Assembly (NCBI RefSeq): GCF_001435445.1
Contig: NZ_AZDH01000006.1
Location: forward strand, 62,001 to 126,000
Direction: 5' to 3'
DNA from: Companilactobacillus kimchii DSM 13961 = JCM 10707
GTDB lineage: Bacteria; Bacillota; Bacilli; Lactobacillales; Lactobacillaceae
Length of the DNA: 64,000 bases
The notes beneath the pieces are model-generated. The model was not told where the DNA came from and searched no databases. It was given only the letters and a program-made list of their open reading frames with translations. This document shows, in pieces, positions 26,230-35,384 of the stretch (the first letter of the stretch is position 1; every line of letters starts with the position of its first letter). The position numbers and the translations under genes are program-made.

Positions 26230-27142
26230 TTCTCTCACCCCTTAACACACTCTTTAAGATTACCATATCCTGAGGTAAAGGCGCCTTTAAATTTAACAAC
26301 TCTTTTGTTACTGGATGAACGATTTGTAGATTATAACAGTGTAACGCCTGACGATGAATTCGAGAGTCAACTTTTTGGCTGTACATGTCATCGCCAATAA
26401 TGGGGTGCCCAACCGCTGATAAATGTACTCTTATTTGATGGGTTCGTCCTGTTAACAATTTAAGCTCTAACAAACTACCATTGTCGTAATTCTCCACTGT
26501 TTTATAAACAGTCTGTGACTTCTTCCCCATTTGATGATCAATTGTCCTTTTATAAAAAGCATCCGGATCGATACCTATAGGCAAGTCAATTAATCCAGTA
26601 GTTGGTTGAATATGACCATAAATCATTGCTAAATAAAACTTTTGAAAATCTTCTGTATGAAGAATTTGATCTAACAATGAATGTGCATACGACGTCTTTG
26701 CAAATACCATCAAACCTGAGGTGTCACGATCTAGACGGGTAACCAGATGAATCGTACTGTTTTCTTTTTTAGAAATTAAATATGCCTTAACTAAATTAGC
26801 CATTGTTTTACTATCACGAGCCTTAGCAGGTAAACTGGCTATCCCCGGCGGCTTGTTGACAACTAATAAATAGTTATCCTCAAAGATCACATCTACTGAT
26901 CCTGTCATTGGTTTAATCAAATCAGACGGTTCCTCAGCATTAAGAACAATCAACATTTCGTCCCCATCATGTAATTGAAAATTAAAATGTCGTTGTTTAT
27001 GATTGACAAAAATACGCCCACCCTTATTTTTCATATTGTGCAATTGACTAGAGGAAAACTTATGTTGCACGAGAAACTTACGGATGGTTTTTTTATCATG
27101 AGAATTGACTATAAATTTTAGGAAACGATTATTTTTTTTCAT
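26222..27142 (-). CDS. RluA-family pseudouridine synthase
   Basis: 306-residue enzyme isomerising uridines in 23S rRNA (RluD-like) or tRNA. The catalytic motif VTRLDRDTSGLMVFAKT holds the active Asp (about residue 137), followed by GRTHQIRVHLSAVGHPIIGDDMY (about 232). An S4-like N-terminus (SSSQLHNMKNKGGRIFVNHKQRHFNFQLHDGDEM) precedes it. It overlaps nadK by 14 nt, giving the common LAB block relQ-nadK-rluD-mgtE. Confidence 0.92.
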   Translation of the reverse strand: MKKNNRFLKFIVNSHDKKTIRKFLVQHKFSSSQLHNMKNKGGRIFVNHKQRHFNFQLHDGDEMLIVLNAEEPSDLIKPMTGSVDVIFEDNYLLVVNKPPGIASLPAKARDSKTMANLVKAYLISKKENSTIHLVTRLDRDTSGLMVFAKTSYAHSLLDQILHTEDFQKFYLAMIYGHIQPTTGLIDLPIGIDPDAFYKRTIDHQMGKKSQTVYKTVENYDNGSLLELKLLTGRTHQIRVHLSAVGHPIIGDDMYSQKVDSRIHRQALHCYNLQIVHPVTKELLNLKAPLPQDMVILKSVLRGERNG

Positions 27143-27941
27143 TTTGTGCTAAGAATGCTGTTTCTACTCTAGTCCAGAAGTGTCTATGACGATATTGGGC
27201 AAATTGGGCTCGTTGATAATTAAGTTTGATTGTAATCTTCTTAACATTTTTGAGCTTTGTAGTAATTCCATCACAACTAATAACGTAATCATCAGCTGTC
27301 TGCGGATAAAGATCAACTTGTTGATTGTGAGGAATAATGATTGGCGAAGAAATCGTCCGATAAACACGATTGTTAATCGACGCGATTTCAATCATTTGAA
27401 AGACACTAATTTTTGGATGAATTAAAGCACCACCAACTGATTTAGAATAAGCTGTTGAACCCGTTGGCGTTGAAAAACAGAGTCCATCCCCACGAAAACT
27501 CTCAAAGAATTCTTTATCTAAGTCAACCCGCGTCTTCATAGTTAAAGAAGACAAACGTCTGACAACAGTTTCATTGATAGCTATTCCATGAAAAAGTGAA
27601 CCCTCTTTGTTTTCAACAACGATATCCAAAACAGGATAACTAGTTGAAGGGATATTATCCTGACACTCGATAATTCGTTTAGCTAATTCATCAATCTCTG
27701 TATCCGTCCAGTCAGAATAAAAGCCCAAATGACCAGTATGCAAAGCTAAAAATCTCACACTATCCAAATGTGCCGCATAGGCGTGAAAGGTACTTAGAAG
27801 TGTCCCATCGCCTCCTACACTTATAACTAGTTGTGGATTACGACGATCCAAAATTAAACCAGCATTCAACAACTTACTACGTAATTTATTTGCTGCTTGA
27901 ACTGACTGTTCTTTATTATTATTATTAATCCATAATTTCAT
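27129..27941 (-). CDS. nadK: NAD kinase
   Basis: Phosphorylates NAD to NADP using ATP. The GGDGT motif is present in LVISVGGDGTLLSTFHA (about residue 45), the NAD-binding NETVVRR follows (about 120), and TPTGSTAYSKSVGGALIHP (about 156) is the second signature. 270 residues. The start overlaps the relQ stop by 4 nt, indicating coupling of (p)ppGpp synthesis and NADP supply genes. Confidence 0.96.
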   Translation of the reverse strand: MKLWINNNNKEQSVQAANKLRSKLLNAGLILDRRNPQLVISVGGDGTLLSTFHAYAAHLDSVRFLALHTGHLGFYSDWTDTEIDELAKRIIECQDNIPSTSYPVLDIVVENKEGSLFHGIAINETVVRRLSSLTMKTRVDLDKEFFESFRGDGLCFSTPTGSTAYSKSVGGALIHPKISVFQMIEIASINNRVYRTISSPIIIPHNQQVDLYPQTADDYVISCDGITTKLKNVKKITIKLNYQRAQFAQYRHRHFWTRVETAFLAQNEKK

Positions 27942-28594
27942 TTTTTATCCTGCTCCGTTGGGCCATTTAAATCCCGTTTTCGATCTGTAAAGTATTGCTG
28001 AGCATCTTGAATTTCTTCTCGTATCTTGGACATCTCCTCATCCAACATGAAGGAAGCTTCAGCGGCTCGTTTCAAACGCTCGTTGATCTCTTCAGGAAAA
28101 TCACCTTTATATTTATAATTTAACGAATGCTCAATTGTTGACCAGAAGTTCATTGCTAAAGTTCTAATTTGGATCTCAGCAAGGATGTTTATCTGTCCAT
28201 TGGAAGTTTGAATTGGATACTCAATTACTACGTGATAAGAACGATAACCACTTGGCTTACTATTAGCAATGTAGTCACGCTCTTCAATAACTCGCATATC
28301 TTCACGAATATGTAATAATTTAGCTACTTCATAAATATCTTCTACAAATTGACACTGGATTCTTATTCCCGCAATATCTTGCATATCCTGTTCCAATAAT
28401 TCTTTAGAAATAAATCGGCGACGCATCTTTTCCTTAATACTATCAACCGTTTTAACACGTCCTGTCACAAATTCAATAGGAGAATGTTCATTTTTCTCAA
28501 GAAATTCTTTTCGTAGATTTCTAAATTTGATTTTTAACTCATCCACTGCCTGTGAATAAGGTATCAAAAACTCATTCCATTTGATTTCTGACAT
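27938..28594 (-). CDS. relQ: Small alarmone synthetase RelQ (GTP pyrophosphokinase)
   Basis: Single-domain (p)ppGpp synthetase of 218 residues without hydrolase or regulatory domains. Synthetase motifs are VTGRVKTVDSIKEKMRRR (about 43), DIAGIRIQCQFVEDIYEVAKLL (about 72), the substrate loop SKPSGYRSYHVVIEYPI (about 111) and EIQIRTLAMNFWSTIEHSLNYKYKG (about 138). It is divergent from spxH and leads the relQ-nadK-rluD-mgtE operon. Confidence 0.95.
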   Translation of the reverse strand: MSEIKWNEFLIPYSQAVDELKIKFRNLRKEFLEKNEHSPIEFVTGRVKTVDSIKEKMRRRFISKELLEQDMQDIAGIRIQCQFVEDIYEVAKLLHIREDMRVIEERDYIANSKPSGYRSYHVVIEYPIQTSNGQINILAEIQIRTLAMNFWSTIEHSLNYKYKGDFPEEINERLKRAAEASFMLDEEMSKIREEIQDAQQYFTDRKRDLNGPTEQDKK

Positions 28595-28606
28595 AATAAC
28601 CTCGCT

Positions 28607-28635
28607 TTAATATAAATATATCGTAGTTTTGTAAA
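28607..28635 (-). promoter_or_regulatory. relQ operon promoter
   Basis: Minus-strand -35 TTTACA (28630-28635), 17-bp spacer, -10 TATTAA (28607-28612), followed by RBS AGCGAGG before the relQ ATG. Confidence 0.55.
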
Positions 28636-28679
28636 AGATTCATCTAAATATAAATATTACCAATCTTTGAGTTTAAAAT

Positions 28680-28708
28680 TTTACCTTTTTTAAAAATGTT
28701 GGTAGAAT
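28680..28708 (+). promoter_or_regulatory. spxH promoter
   Basis: -35 TTTACC (28680-28685), 17-bp spacer, -10 TAGAAT (28703-28708). It starts about 30 nt before the ATG at 28739. Confidence 0.55.
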
Positions 28709-28738
28709 GACATTGCAATAGAGATGGAGGGAAACATA

Positions 28739-29392
28739 ATGTGGGAAGTATTTTTATATATTAATCCATTATGTTCGTATTGTTTAAAAGTGGAACAAGC
28801 AATCATTGACTTCACTAGAAAACACGATATTGATACACAATATCATTTTGTGACGAACTATAATATGGCAACAATTAACGATTATATTCAATTAAAAGGT
28901 TTCAAGATTACCGACATTAAGGAACGTACCTGTGCATCTCAAGATGTAATTGAAGCTGCAAAACTATATAAAGCAGCATCCTGTCAGGGTAACAAAAAAG
29001 CACGTAACTTTTTAATGAATCTTCAAGAACAAGTAAATATTTTGAATAATCCCTTTGATGATAACACTATCAGACGCGTAATTAACAATAGTGGGCTTGA
29101 TTACAAATCCATTATGACTGACAAAGAAAGCCAGTGTGTTAGCCAAGGCCTGAAACGTGATCAACAATTATCAATGGAAATGCATATTCAAAAAGCTCCA
29201 ACAGCTGTGATTTTTGATTGTGAAGATGATGAAAAACCAGGTATGATGATCAACAACTTCGGAGAATCTACTTCTCAAGAAGATATTACTAATAACATTA
29301 ACATCATGCTAGAAAGAGAACTTCCACAAGATATTGCCAGTAATGTTTCTACATCTGGAACAGTTATCAGTTTAGATAGATTTAGAAAATAG
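28739..29392 (+). CDS. spxH: ClpXP adapter protein SpxH (DsbA-like, YjbH family)
   Basis: Thioredoxin-fold adapter that delivers Spx to ClpXP. The N-terminus MWEVFLYINPLCSYCLKVEQA carries a CxxC (CSYC) in the position typical of SpxH. Further family features are KAASCQGNKKARNFL and KAPTAVIFD (about 167). ATG at 28739 has GGAGGG 6-10 nt before it; an in-frame ATG inside the SD is rejected. 217 residues. The neighbours coiA, mecA and spx give the classic regulatory-proteolysis locus. Confidence 0.9.
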   Translation: MWEVFLYINPLCSYCLKVEQAIIDFTRKHDIDTQYHFVTNYNMATINDYIQLKGFKITDIKERTCASQDVIEAAKLYKAASCQGNKKARNFLMNLQEQVNILNNPFDDNTIRRVINNSGLDYKSIMTDKESQCVSQGLKRDQQLSMEMHIQKAPTAVIFDCEDDEKPGMMINNFGESTSQEDITNNINIMLERELPQDIASNVSTSGTVISLDRFRK

Positions 29393-29404
29393 TTTTACCA
29401 ATAA

Positions 29405-29448
29405 ATATAGCTACTAGATCCTTACAATGGGGTTTCTAGTAGCTATTT
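29405..29448. terminator. Bidirectional terminator between spxH and coiA
   Basis: Long inverted repeat with arms AATAGCTACTAGA and TCTAGTAGCTATT, flanked by T-rich sequence, between convergent genes. Confidence 0.85.
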
Positions 29449-30294
29449 TTTTAACAATGGTTGCTTCAATCGCTTAGGCATTTGACCACAACGTCTTTGC
29501 CAAGCTGGATTAGCAAATATAGGAAATTCAGCTTCAAATTTATCTTCTTTGAGATACTCTTCTACAGTCATTTTGTGTACTGTATAAAAGTTTAATTTGA
29601 ACTTTTGTGATACTGAATCGTTCTTTTTTCGAATTTTCTTTAACCAGCGTTTATCAGTATATATTCTCGATTTTTGAATTAATTTTGGTCGAAATATAAA
29701 CAACTTACAAAATTCTGTCCTTGGAAAAATCTTTTTCCGATAAACCACTTTATTAAATGGACCGATGAATTCAATATTATAAAAAAGTGTCATTATCCCT
29801 TGATGTGAATCTAGAGTTAATAGATAAAATCGCCAGGTTTTATTATAAGAAATAAATTTTAAATGCTCACGTCCTAATTTACTTTTTAAATAATGACCGC
29901 CTAAGATCCAGATATTTCTTATTCCTGCACTACGATATCCAACAACTCTCTTAGTCAAAATACCAACATTGATCTGTGCACACTGATACTCAACCGCAAA
30001 ATTTTCATTAACTAAAATATCTGGACGCTGTTTAATTTTTGACAAATAAACCTCACTTGCTAAAGATTGCAGATTCAATTTACTTAATTCACTCATTAAT
30101 AATTTTTTACCTTTTTGATGAATCAGGCGCTCATTTATTTCATTATTACATTTATTTCTGTGTCGAAAATAAATTCGTGATTCTGTAATGATTAATTTCA
30201 CCCTTTGTTTACAATGACAACAATAATAATTATTCCCTTTTTTTGCCTGCAGTGCATCAACTAATAATCCCGTTTCATTTAAAGCAGCATACAC
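29443..30294 (-). CDS. coiA: Competence protein CoiA-like
   Basis: Late competence protein promoting RecA-dependent recombination of incoming DNA. N-terminus VYAALNETGLLVDA, zinc-ribbon YYCCHCKQRVKLI, YFRH, then the nuclease-like domain with EVYLSKIKQRPDILVNENFAVEYQCAQI (about residues 84-112, the D...E.Q arrangement typical of the PD-(D/E)xK-like CoiA core). GTG at 30294 is chosen because AGAGG then has an 8-nt spacing; an upstream GTG at 30303 would lie inside the SD. TACGTAATTT lies 20 nt upstream of the start. Confidence 0.88.
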   Translation of the reverse strand: MYAALNETGLLVDALQAKKGNNYYCCHCKQRVKLIITESRIYFRHRNKCNNEINERLIHQKGKKLLMSELSKLNLQSLASEVYLSKIKQRPDILVNENFAVEYQCAQINVGILTKRVVGYRSAGIRNIWILGGHYLKSKLGREHLKFISYNKTWRFYLLTLDSHQGIMTLFYNIEFIGPFNKVVYRKKIFPRTEFCKLFIFRPKLIQKSRIYTDKRWLKKIRKKNDSVSQKFKLNFYTVHKMTVEEYLKEDKFEAEFPIFANPAWQRRCGQMPKRLKQPLLKK

Positions 30295-30312
30295 TTCTAT
30301 CACCTCTAGATA

Positions 30313-30322
30313 AAATTACGTA
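30313..30322 (-). promoter_or_regulatory. Putative competence box upstream of coiA
   Basis: TACGTAATTT on the minus strand, directly after the mecA terminator T-run. Transcription starting about 7 nt downstream would leave just enough room for the coiA SD. Confidence 0.6.
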
Positions 30323-30352
30323 AAAAAAAGCCAACCCCGATTGAGTTGGTTT
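30322..30352 (-). terminator. Intrinsic terminator of mecA
   Basis: Minus-strand CCAACTC-AATC-GGGGTTGG followed by eight T residues; the T-run ends in the coiA competence box. Confidence 0.75.
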
Positions 30353-31026
30353 TATTTTTTATCAAAATAATATCTAGTAAGTTCCAACGCTGTCTTGGAC
30401 ATAATTTCCTTACCATACTCTGATAAGACAGCTGCTGTGACCTTTGTTTTAAAGCTATACTCACTAAGTAAAGCCAAAACATCACTATAAGTCATTTCAT
30501 GCATTTCATCTGTAAACAGAATCAATTGCAAGTAATATTTATTGTCATATTCCCAAAGATTTGAAATTCCACTTTCTAAGTGTAATAAATCAGCCAATTG
30601 GACATAGTCCTCAAAGTCTTTAAATTCAACAATAACCGTCTTCGTAGGTGTATCTGGGTCATTCAAATATGGTGCTGTATCACTATCATATTCCTCAGTA
30701 CCCATTTTTGCCTCGTTAGTATCATCATTATTATTAACGACCGAACCTTGTAGCCCATTTAATGGCAATGAATCTGTATCTTCAGAATCATCACTCTTGC
30801 TGATTAACAGCTCCAAACCCGCTTTGTTTGGCATTATTTGGAAAGTAACTGGTTCATTATTCGTAAAGACATGATCCTTATCAACTTCATCCAAAATACT
30901 GTAAAAGAACGATTCGATTTGTTTCTTGTTACCCAACAAATCTAAAACAGTTACACCACGTTCTTGTAAATCTTCCGTACTAAGAATGACTCTGATTGTA
31001 TTCTCATTAAGTCGATCCATCTCCAT
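30352..31026 (-). CDS. mecA: Adaptor protein MecA
   Basis: ClpC adaptor that targets competence regulators (ComK/ComX/ComS in other species) for degradation. Typical start MEMDRLNENTIRVILSTEDLQERGVTVLDLLGNKKQIESFFYSILDEVD (substrate-binding N-domain), an acidic linker (about 85-125), and a C-terminal ClpC-binding domain (TKTVIVEFKDFEDYVQLADLL ... YYLQLILFTDEMHEMTYSDVLALLSEYS). RBS GAGGTG; ATG at 31026 has good spacing, 31029 is possible. It lies upstream of coiA on the same strand but is separated by a terminator. Confidence 0.93.
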   Translation of the reverse strand: MEMDRLNENTIRVILSTEDLQERGVTVLDLLGNKKQIESFFYSILDEVDKDHVFTNNEPVTFQIMPNKAGLELLISKSDDSEDTDSLPLNGLQGSVVNNNDDTNEAKMGTEEYDSDTAPYLNDPDTPTKTVIVEFKDFEDYVQLADLLHLESGISNLWEYDNKYYLQLILFTDEMHEMTYSDVLALLSEYSFKTKVTAAVLSEYGKEIMSKTALELTRYYFDKK

Positions 31027-31152
31027 CATAGTCACCTCAATTCTGTATCTACATTCTAACAGTCTTATAAACTATTTCAACTATCATATACCGATAATTC
31101 GAGTCATTCAAATAATATACTAAAACTCGAAAAGCTAGTCAAAAATAACGAC

Positions 31153-33774
31153 TTATAAGCTGTTAACCATAGTCCAATTTAAGGTGGTTGAATAATTATC
31201 GCTCTTAGCGTACGGCTCATTGTTCATATCTAAAAGGATTCCACTATCATCATCCCAGTCAATTGAACTAACTCCATCAGGAATTTCATCCTCATAAACT
31301 GTTGTTGGAGTATCTGACAGAATTTGACTACTCTTTTTCTTTTCACGATAGACCAAAGCATTTTCTAGAGTATTTTGTCCATCTGCCGTAGTTAAGGGTT
31401 CAGATAAGGACACTGTGATCTTTGATACAACCTTATCAGCCGGATAATTATTATTATTAATTGTTATAGCAAAATCTTTATTTTTCCGATGAAAAACCTG
31501 TGGTGCATTATTGATCGTACCAAAATCAATATCCGGTACTTGCATTTTTATATTAATAATTGGATGTTGCTGCCAAACATACGTAGTAATTGGATTACCT
31601 ACGTTGGAAAATTGATCAACAATTTCTTGTGCTGAAAAGAGATTTCCCACTGGTTGATGGTCAGAACCTCCATTTGCATAATCAACCTTTTGCCATTTAT
31701 CACTAATTGCACTATAAGATTCAGAAGTTGATGAATCATTAATTTCTTTACCTACGACAGGAGTTGGAAATTGAACTCCAGTCGTATTTGGCTGCCCTTG
31801 AAGATTTTTCATAACTGATTTAGAACCAAGCGTAATCTTCCACAGATTACTTTCTGCGCCAAAGAAATAATTCATATCAGTTGCATTAGTGGTATCCAAT
31901 CCTGAGAGATCGACTGTTTCTAGACCAGAGGTACTATTCAACATTGCATAAAAATTTTTCACATTAGGAGTATTCCATTTAGAGAAATCTAATTTTTTCA
32001 AAGAAGATGCATTCCAAAACATCCCATACATTGTTATCGCACTAGTAACATTCCAGTTTTCAATGGGCAAACTCTCCAACGCACTAGAACCATAAAAGGT
32101 CGAATAAAAGCTCTTAACTTTAGACACATCCCAATTAACCAACGGTATCGTCTTAACCTTAGTATTTCTTGAAAATGTCGAATTTAAATCAGTCAGGGAC
32201 GAAGTATTCCAATCCTTCAAGAAATCAAAATTCGATATCGATGTTCCTAGGAACATACGGTTCATGTTCTCAACTTTTGAGGTATCCCAATCAACAATAT
32301 TTAAACCATCAAAGTCAGTAATAACCGAGCCACTGAATAATGATGTCATATCAACCACCGAACTAGTGTCAAACGTACCAATTATCTTTTGCAATTTAGT
32401 AGTTCCCATAAATACGCTGCTTAAGTCTTTCACATTGGAAGTATCATACTGTGATAAATCAATCGTTTTGAATCCTGTTCCTGAAAACATAGAACCCATA
32501 TACAAAGTTTTATCAGTAACTAAAGTTTCATATCCTTTCAACGTATCTTCGTTGAGTAATTTATCATTGTTAAACATACTCTTCACATTGTTTAACTTTG
32601 GAGTACTCCAATTGGACAAATCTAATTCTGCCAAATTAGAACAATTGCCGAACATTGAGTACATTGAAGTGACATTTGAGACATTCCAATCATTTACCAT
32701 CGAAAGATCACTATCGGTTACCCCTGCAAACATTGAAGACATATTTTCTACACCCGAAGTATCCCATGCTTTAATTCCTTTAACTTGTGAAACGTTACTA
32801 TCACCATTAAACATTGAGGACATGTCTGTAACTTTACCTATATTCCATTTGCTTAAATCCAACTCATTAAACTTACTTCCATTAAATAAGCTTGACATAT
32901 CCGTAACATTAGAAACATCCCAATCCCTGATATCATCAGGATTATTTTTAATGAAATTTACGTTCTGAAATGTTGACCTCATAGAAGTTATATTGGATGT
33001 ATCCAAACCTTTTAATCCAATTATTTCACCAGGAACCCCCAGAAAAAGAAGATTTAAACTGTCAGCTTTAGAAGTATCGAACCCCGATATATTAAGATAC
33101 TCTAACGAACGACAATTCATAAACATACTAGAAAAGCTATTTACTTGACTAGTATCAAAGTTCGACAAATCCAAGCTTTTTAAAGAATTATTATCGTAAA
33201 ACATACTACTGAGCCAATTAACTTTGGGTGTTCTCCAAGTTTCAAGACCAATTATTTCTGTTAATGTTTTATCACCACTAAACATGTATCCCAATGTCCT
33301 AGCTGCTGATACATCTAAATTGGTTACATCAATTGTCGTAACATTTTCTAAATTTGAAAAAACTCCATTATCACCATTTGACGTAACAAAGTCACCATTT
33401 ACCTTTACCCCATCTTCTACATAAACACTTTTAATTGAACTAGCGTAATTCTTCCAATTGCCCACACCGTAAGCTAATTGCCCCGCATGAACCGTTAATT
33501 TTCCTGCACTGTCAATATCCCAATTAGCTGTACCATTGACGCCGCTATACGTGATTGTCGCTGCTGTGGGTACCAAATCATCAGTTTGTGCAAGAGATTC
33601 ATTGTTCATTAAATTGGCGGCATTCTGATTTAACAGTTGTTGCACATCATTTGTCGTAGCTGCTTGTATATTACTTGTCTCAAAAACGGTCATACTCAAG
33701 ATTTCCAAAAGTAGTATCACCGACAATATGACAAAATTGTTTTTATTCGAAATGAATCTTCTGAATATATGCAT
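31153..33774 (-). CDS. BspA-type repeat surface protein with WxL-like C-terminus
   Basis: Large secreted protein (about 873 residues). The signal peptide is at the N-terminus (FVILSVILLLEILSMTVFETSNIQA). From about residue 120 to 660 it has about 20 copies of a DUF285 repeat of about 24 residues, for example NVTDMSSLFNGSKFNELDLSKW and VTDMSSMFNGDSNVSQ. The last 120 residues (DIDFGTINNAPQVF ... WDDDSGILLDMNNEPYAKSDNYSTTLNWTMVNSL) match the end of the protein at 63150, and resemble a WxL peptidoglycan-binding domain. There is no LPxTG. ATG at 33774 with AAGGTGG. Likely an adhesin. It interrupts an otherwise regulatory gene row. Confidence 0.88.
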   Translation of the reverse strand: MHIFRRFISNKNNFVILSVILLLEILSMTVFETSNIQAATTNDVQQLLNQNAANLMNNESLAQTDDLVPTAATITYSGVNGTANWDIDSAGKLTVHAGQLAYGVGNWKNYASSIKSVYVEDGVKVNGDFVTSNGDNGVFSNLENVTTIDVTNLDVSAARTLGYMFSGDKTLTEIIGLETWRTPKVNWLSSMFYDNNSLKSLDLSNFDTSQVNSFSSMFMNCRSLEYLNISGFDTSKADSLNLLFLGVPGEIIGLKGLDTSNITSMRSTFQNVNFIKNNPDDIRDWDVSNVTDMSSLFNGSKFNELDLSKWNIGKVTDMSSMFNGDSNVSQVKGIKAWDTSGVENMSSMFAGVTDSDLSMVNDWNVSNVTSMYSMFGNCSNLAELDLSNWSTPKLNNVKSMFNNDKLLNEDTLKGYETLVTDKTLYMGSMFSGTGFKTIDLSQYDTSNVKDLSSVFMGTTKLQKIIGTFDTSSVVDMTSLFSGSVITDFDGLNIVDWDTSKVENMNRMFLGTSISNFDFLKDWNTSSLTDLNSTFSRNTKVKTIPLVNWDVSKVKSFYSTFYGSSALESLPIENWNVTSAITMYGMFWNASSLKKLDFSKWNTPNVKNFYAMLNSTSGLETVDLSGLDTTNATDMNYFFGAESNLWKITLGSKSVMKNLQGQPNTTGVQFPTPVVGKEINDSSTSESYSAISDKWQKVDYANGGSDHQPVGNLFSAQEIVDQFSNVGNPITTYVWQQHPIINIKMQVPDIDFGTINNAPQVFHRKNKDFAITINNNNYPADKVVSKITVSLSEPLTTADGQNTLENALVYREKKKSSQILSDTPTTVYEDEIPDGVSSIDWDDDSGILLDMNNEPYAKSDNYSTTLNWTMVNSL

Positions 33775-33918
33775 AATGTCCACCTTGAAATCGTTTTCTT
33801 AAGGTGAATTATATCAAATGTCATGAATATACTTTTTCAATTAATATAAATATATTTGTTCTATTGTGAATAAATTCTTTAAAAGATTGTTCAAAAAGTT
33901 CTCATCAATTTTGGCGAC

Positions 33919-33952
33919 AAAAAAAGAGCACTTCCGCTAGGAAATGCTCTGT
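33919..33952 (-). terminator. Intrinsic terminator of spx
   Basis: Minus-strand AGAGCATTTCC-TAGC-GGAAGTGCTCT followed by seven T residues. Confidence 0.85.
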
Positions 33953-33959
33953 TCATATT

Positions 33960-34358
33960 TTATAATCCAGCCATTAATTGAGCCTTTTGAAGTTCCATAG
34001 TTCTAACACTTCTAGGCAAGAATCTTCTGATTTCGTCCTCATTAAAGCCAACTTGAAGACGTTTATCATCCATAATAATAGGACGTTTTAACAAACCAGG
34101 GTTTGTTTGAACTAGATCTAACAATTGATCAATTGTTAAATCGTCCAAATTAACCTTAAGGTTTTGGAATGCCTTTGAACGTGTAGAAATAATTTCTTCC
34201 GTACCGTTCTCAGTCATTTGTAAAACTTGTTTAATTTCTTGCTTATTTAAAGGTTCAGAGTAAATGTTTCTTTCTTTGTAAGGAATGTCATGATCCTCGA
34301 GCCAAGCCTTGGCTTTACGACATGATGTGCAACTTGGAGATGTATAAATGGTTACCAT
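33960..34358 (-). CDS. spx: Transcriptional regulator Spx
   Basis: ArsC-fold protein that binds the RNA polymerase alpha C-terminal domain and switches on the thiol-stress regulon. The redox switch CTSC lies at residues 10-13 ([14 protein letters not shown]). [28 protein letters not shown] (about 93-120) is the usual C-terminal half. 132 residues is standard. Its degradation adapter SpxH is encoded 4.6 kb away in the same locus. Start ATG with RBS GGAGAG. Confidence 0.95.
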   Translation of the reverse strand: MVTIYTSPSCTSCRKAKAWLEDHDIPYKERNIYSEPLNKQEIKQVLQMTENGTEEIISTRSKAFQNLKVNLDDLTIDQLLDLVQTNPGLLKRPIIMDDKRLQVGFNEDEIRRFLPRSVRTMELQKAQLMAGL

Positions 34359-34616
34359 ATATAATCTCTCCTTTCCTGTGTAGTATCAAACTCTTTAAAC
34401 ACAATAATATTGTAACCCATTGCATTAATAAAATCTATAGTTTTTCAATAAAAAGTTACGAATATTTGTTCGAAAATCGTTTAATTGTGAAAACATGTAC
34501 CCAATAAATAGCCGTTTATGTATTTTTTTCACAAATAACATAAATTCAGATTAATTTATTGTATTAGTTATTAATTATAGTACTTTCATTGAAAATAGAA
34601 TCCTATCACTCTGCGA

Positions 34617-35342
34617 TTAAACTTCGATTTCTAATCCTTGGAAGGCGTTCACGACTGGAATTTCTCCTGCATATTTTTGTGATTGACTTAACATTGTCTC
34701 AACATCAACTGTTTGAGGTAAATGACTGATCATAAGACGTTTGACGTTGGCATCTTTAGCTAAGGTACCAGCTTCTTTTGTATTTAAGTGCCATTTACGA
34801 CCAGTTACGTCTTCTGGGAAATTAGTATCAGCAATTAATAAATCTGCATCTTTACTAAAGTCGACTAAACCGTCAAAATATGTGGTGTCAGCTGTATAAA
34901 CGATTACCTTACCTTTACTATCGGTAATTCTCATCGCATAAGCTGGAACTGGATGAACTGTTCTGAGAAATTCGAATTTTAATGTTCCAATCTCAGTTGG
35001 TTCATAGTCGTTATAGGCGATTCCTTTAGTTGCATTAGATTCTGTCAGTTGAGCAAAGTTGACAAAATCTTGTGTATGACCATAAATAGGTAGTGGATTT
35101 TCTTTTTTAGCAGCGAGCCAATTGTACTGCAGAACACCCACATCTGCTGTATGATCATGGTGATAATGGGATAAAACAACAGCATCTAAATCAGTTGGTT
35201 GCATGTAGTTAGATAGTGAATTCAAAACACCACTACCACAATCGATCAACAAATTCTTACCGTCGTTTTGCAATAAGTATCCAGAAGTACCAATTCCTTT
35301 ATAAGGATACCCTCCGTAAAAACCTAATACTGTAACTAACAT
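34617..35342 (-). CDS. MBL-fold metallo-hydrolase
   Basis: 241-residue metallo-beta-lactamase-fold enzyme of the RNase Z-like group (YhfI type). The metal-binding motif HxHxDH is SHYHHDHTADV (about residue 60), with GTSGYLLQNDGKNLLIDCGSGVL before it, VYTADTTYFD (about 151) and LMISHLPQ (about 206) later. The substrate is unknown. ATG at 35342 has GGAGG 4-8 nt upstream; an in-frame TTG in the SD is rejected. Confidence 0.85.
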   Translation of the reverse strand: MLVTVLGFYGGYPYKGIGTSGYLLQNDGKNLLIDCGSGVLNSLSNYMQPTDLDAVVLSHYHHDHTADVGVLQYNWLAAKKENPLPIYGHTQDFVNFAQLTESNATKGIAYNDYEPTEIGTLKFEFLRTVHPVPAYAMRITDSKGKVIVYTADTTYFDGLVDFSKDADLLIADTNFPEDVTGRKWHLNTKEAGTLAKDANVKRLMISHLPQTVDVETMLSQSQKYAGEIPVVNAFQGLEIEV

Positions 35343-35384
35343 AGAAACCTCCAAAAAATTTAAATTGAAAGGATTTCAATAATT

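Noticed and set aside
31900-33400. Regularly spaced repeats that could suggest a CRISPR or tandem DNA repeat.
   Set aside because: They are the DUF285 protein repeats of the surface-protein gene; the DNA copies are diverged and in frame.
34457-34472. TACGAATA (streptococcal ComX-box sequence) overlapping a LexA-like CGAATATTTGTTCG.
   Set aside because: The next plus-strand gene is about 900 bp away and the LexA consensus is not matched; probably chance in AT-rich sequence.
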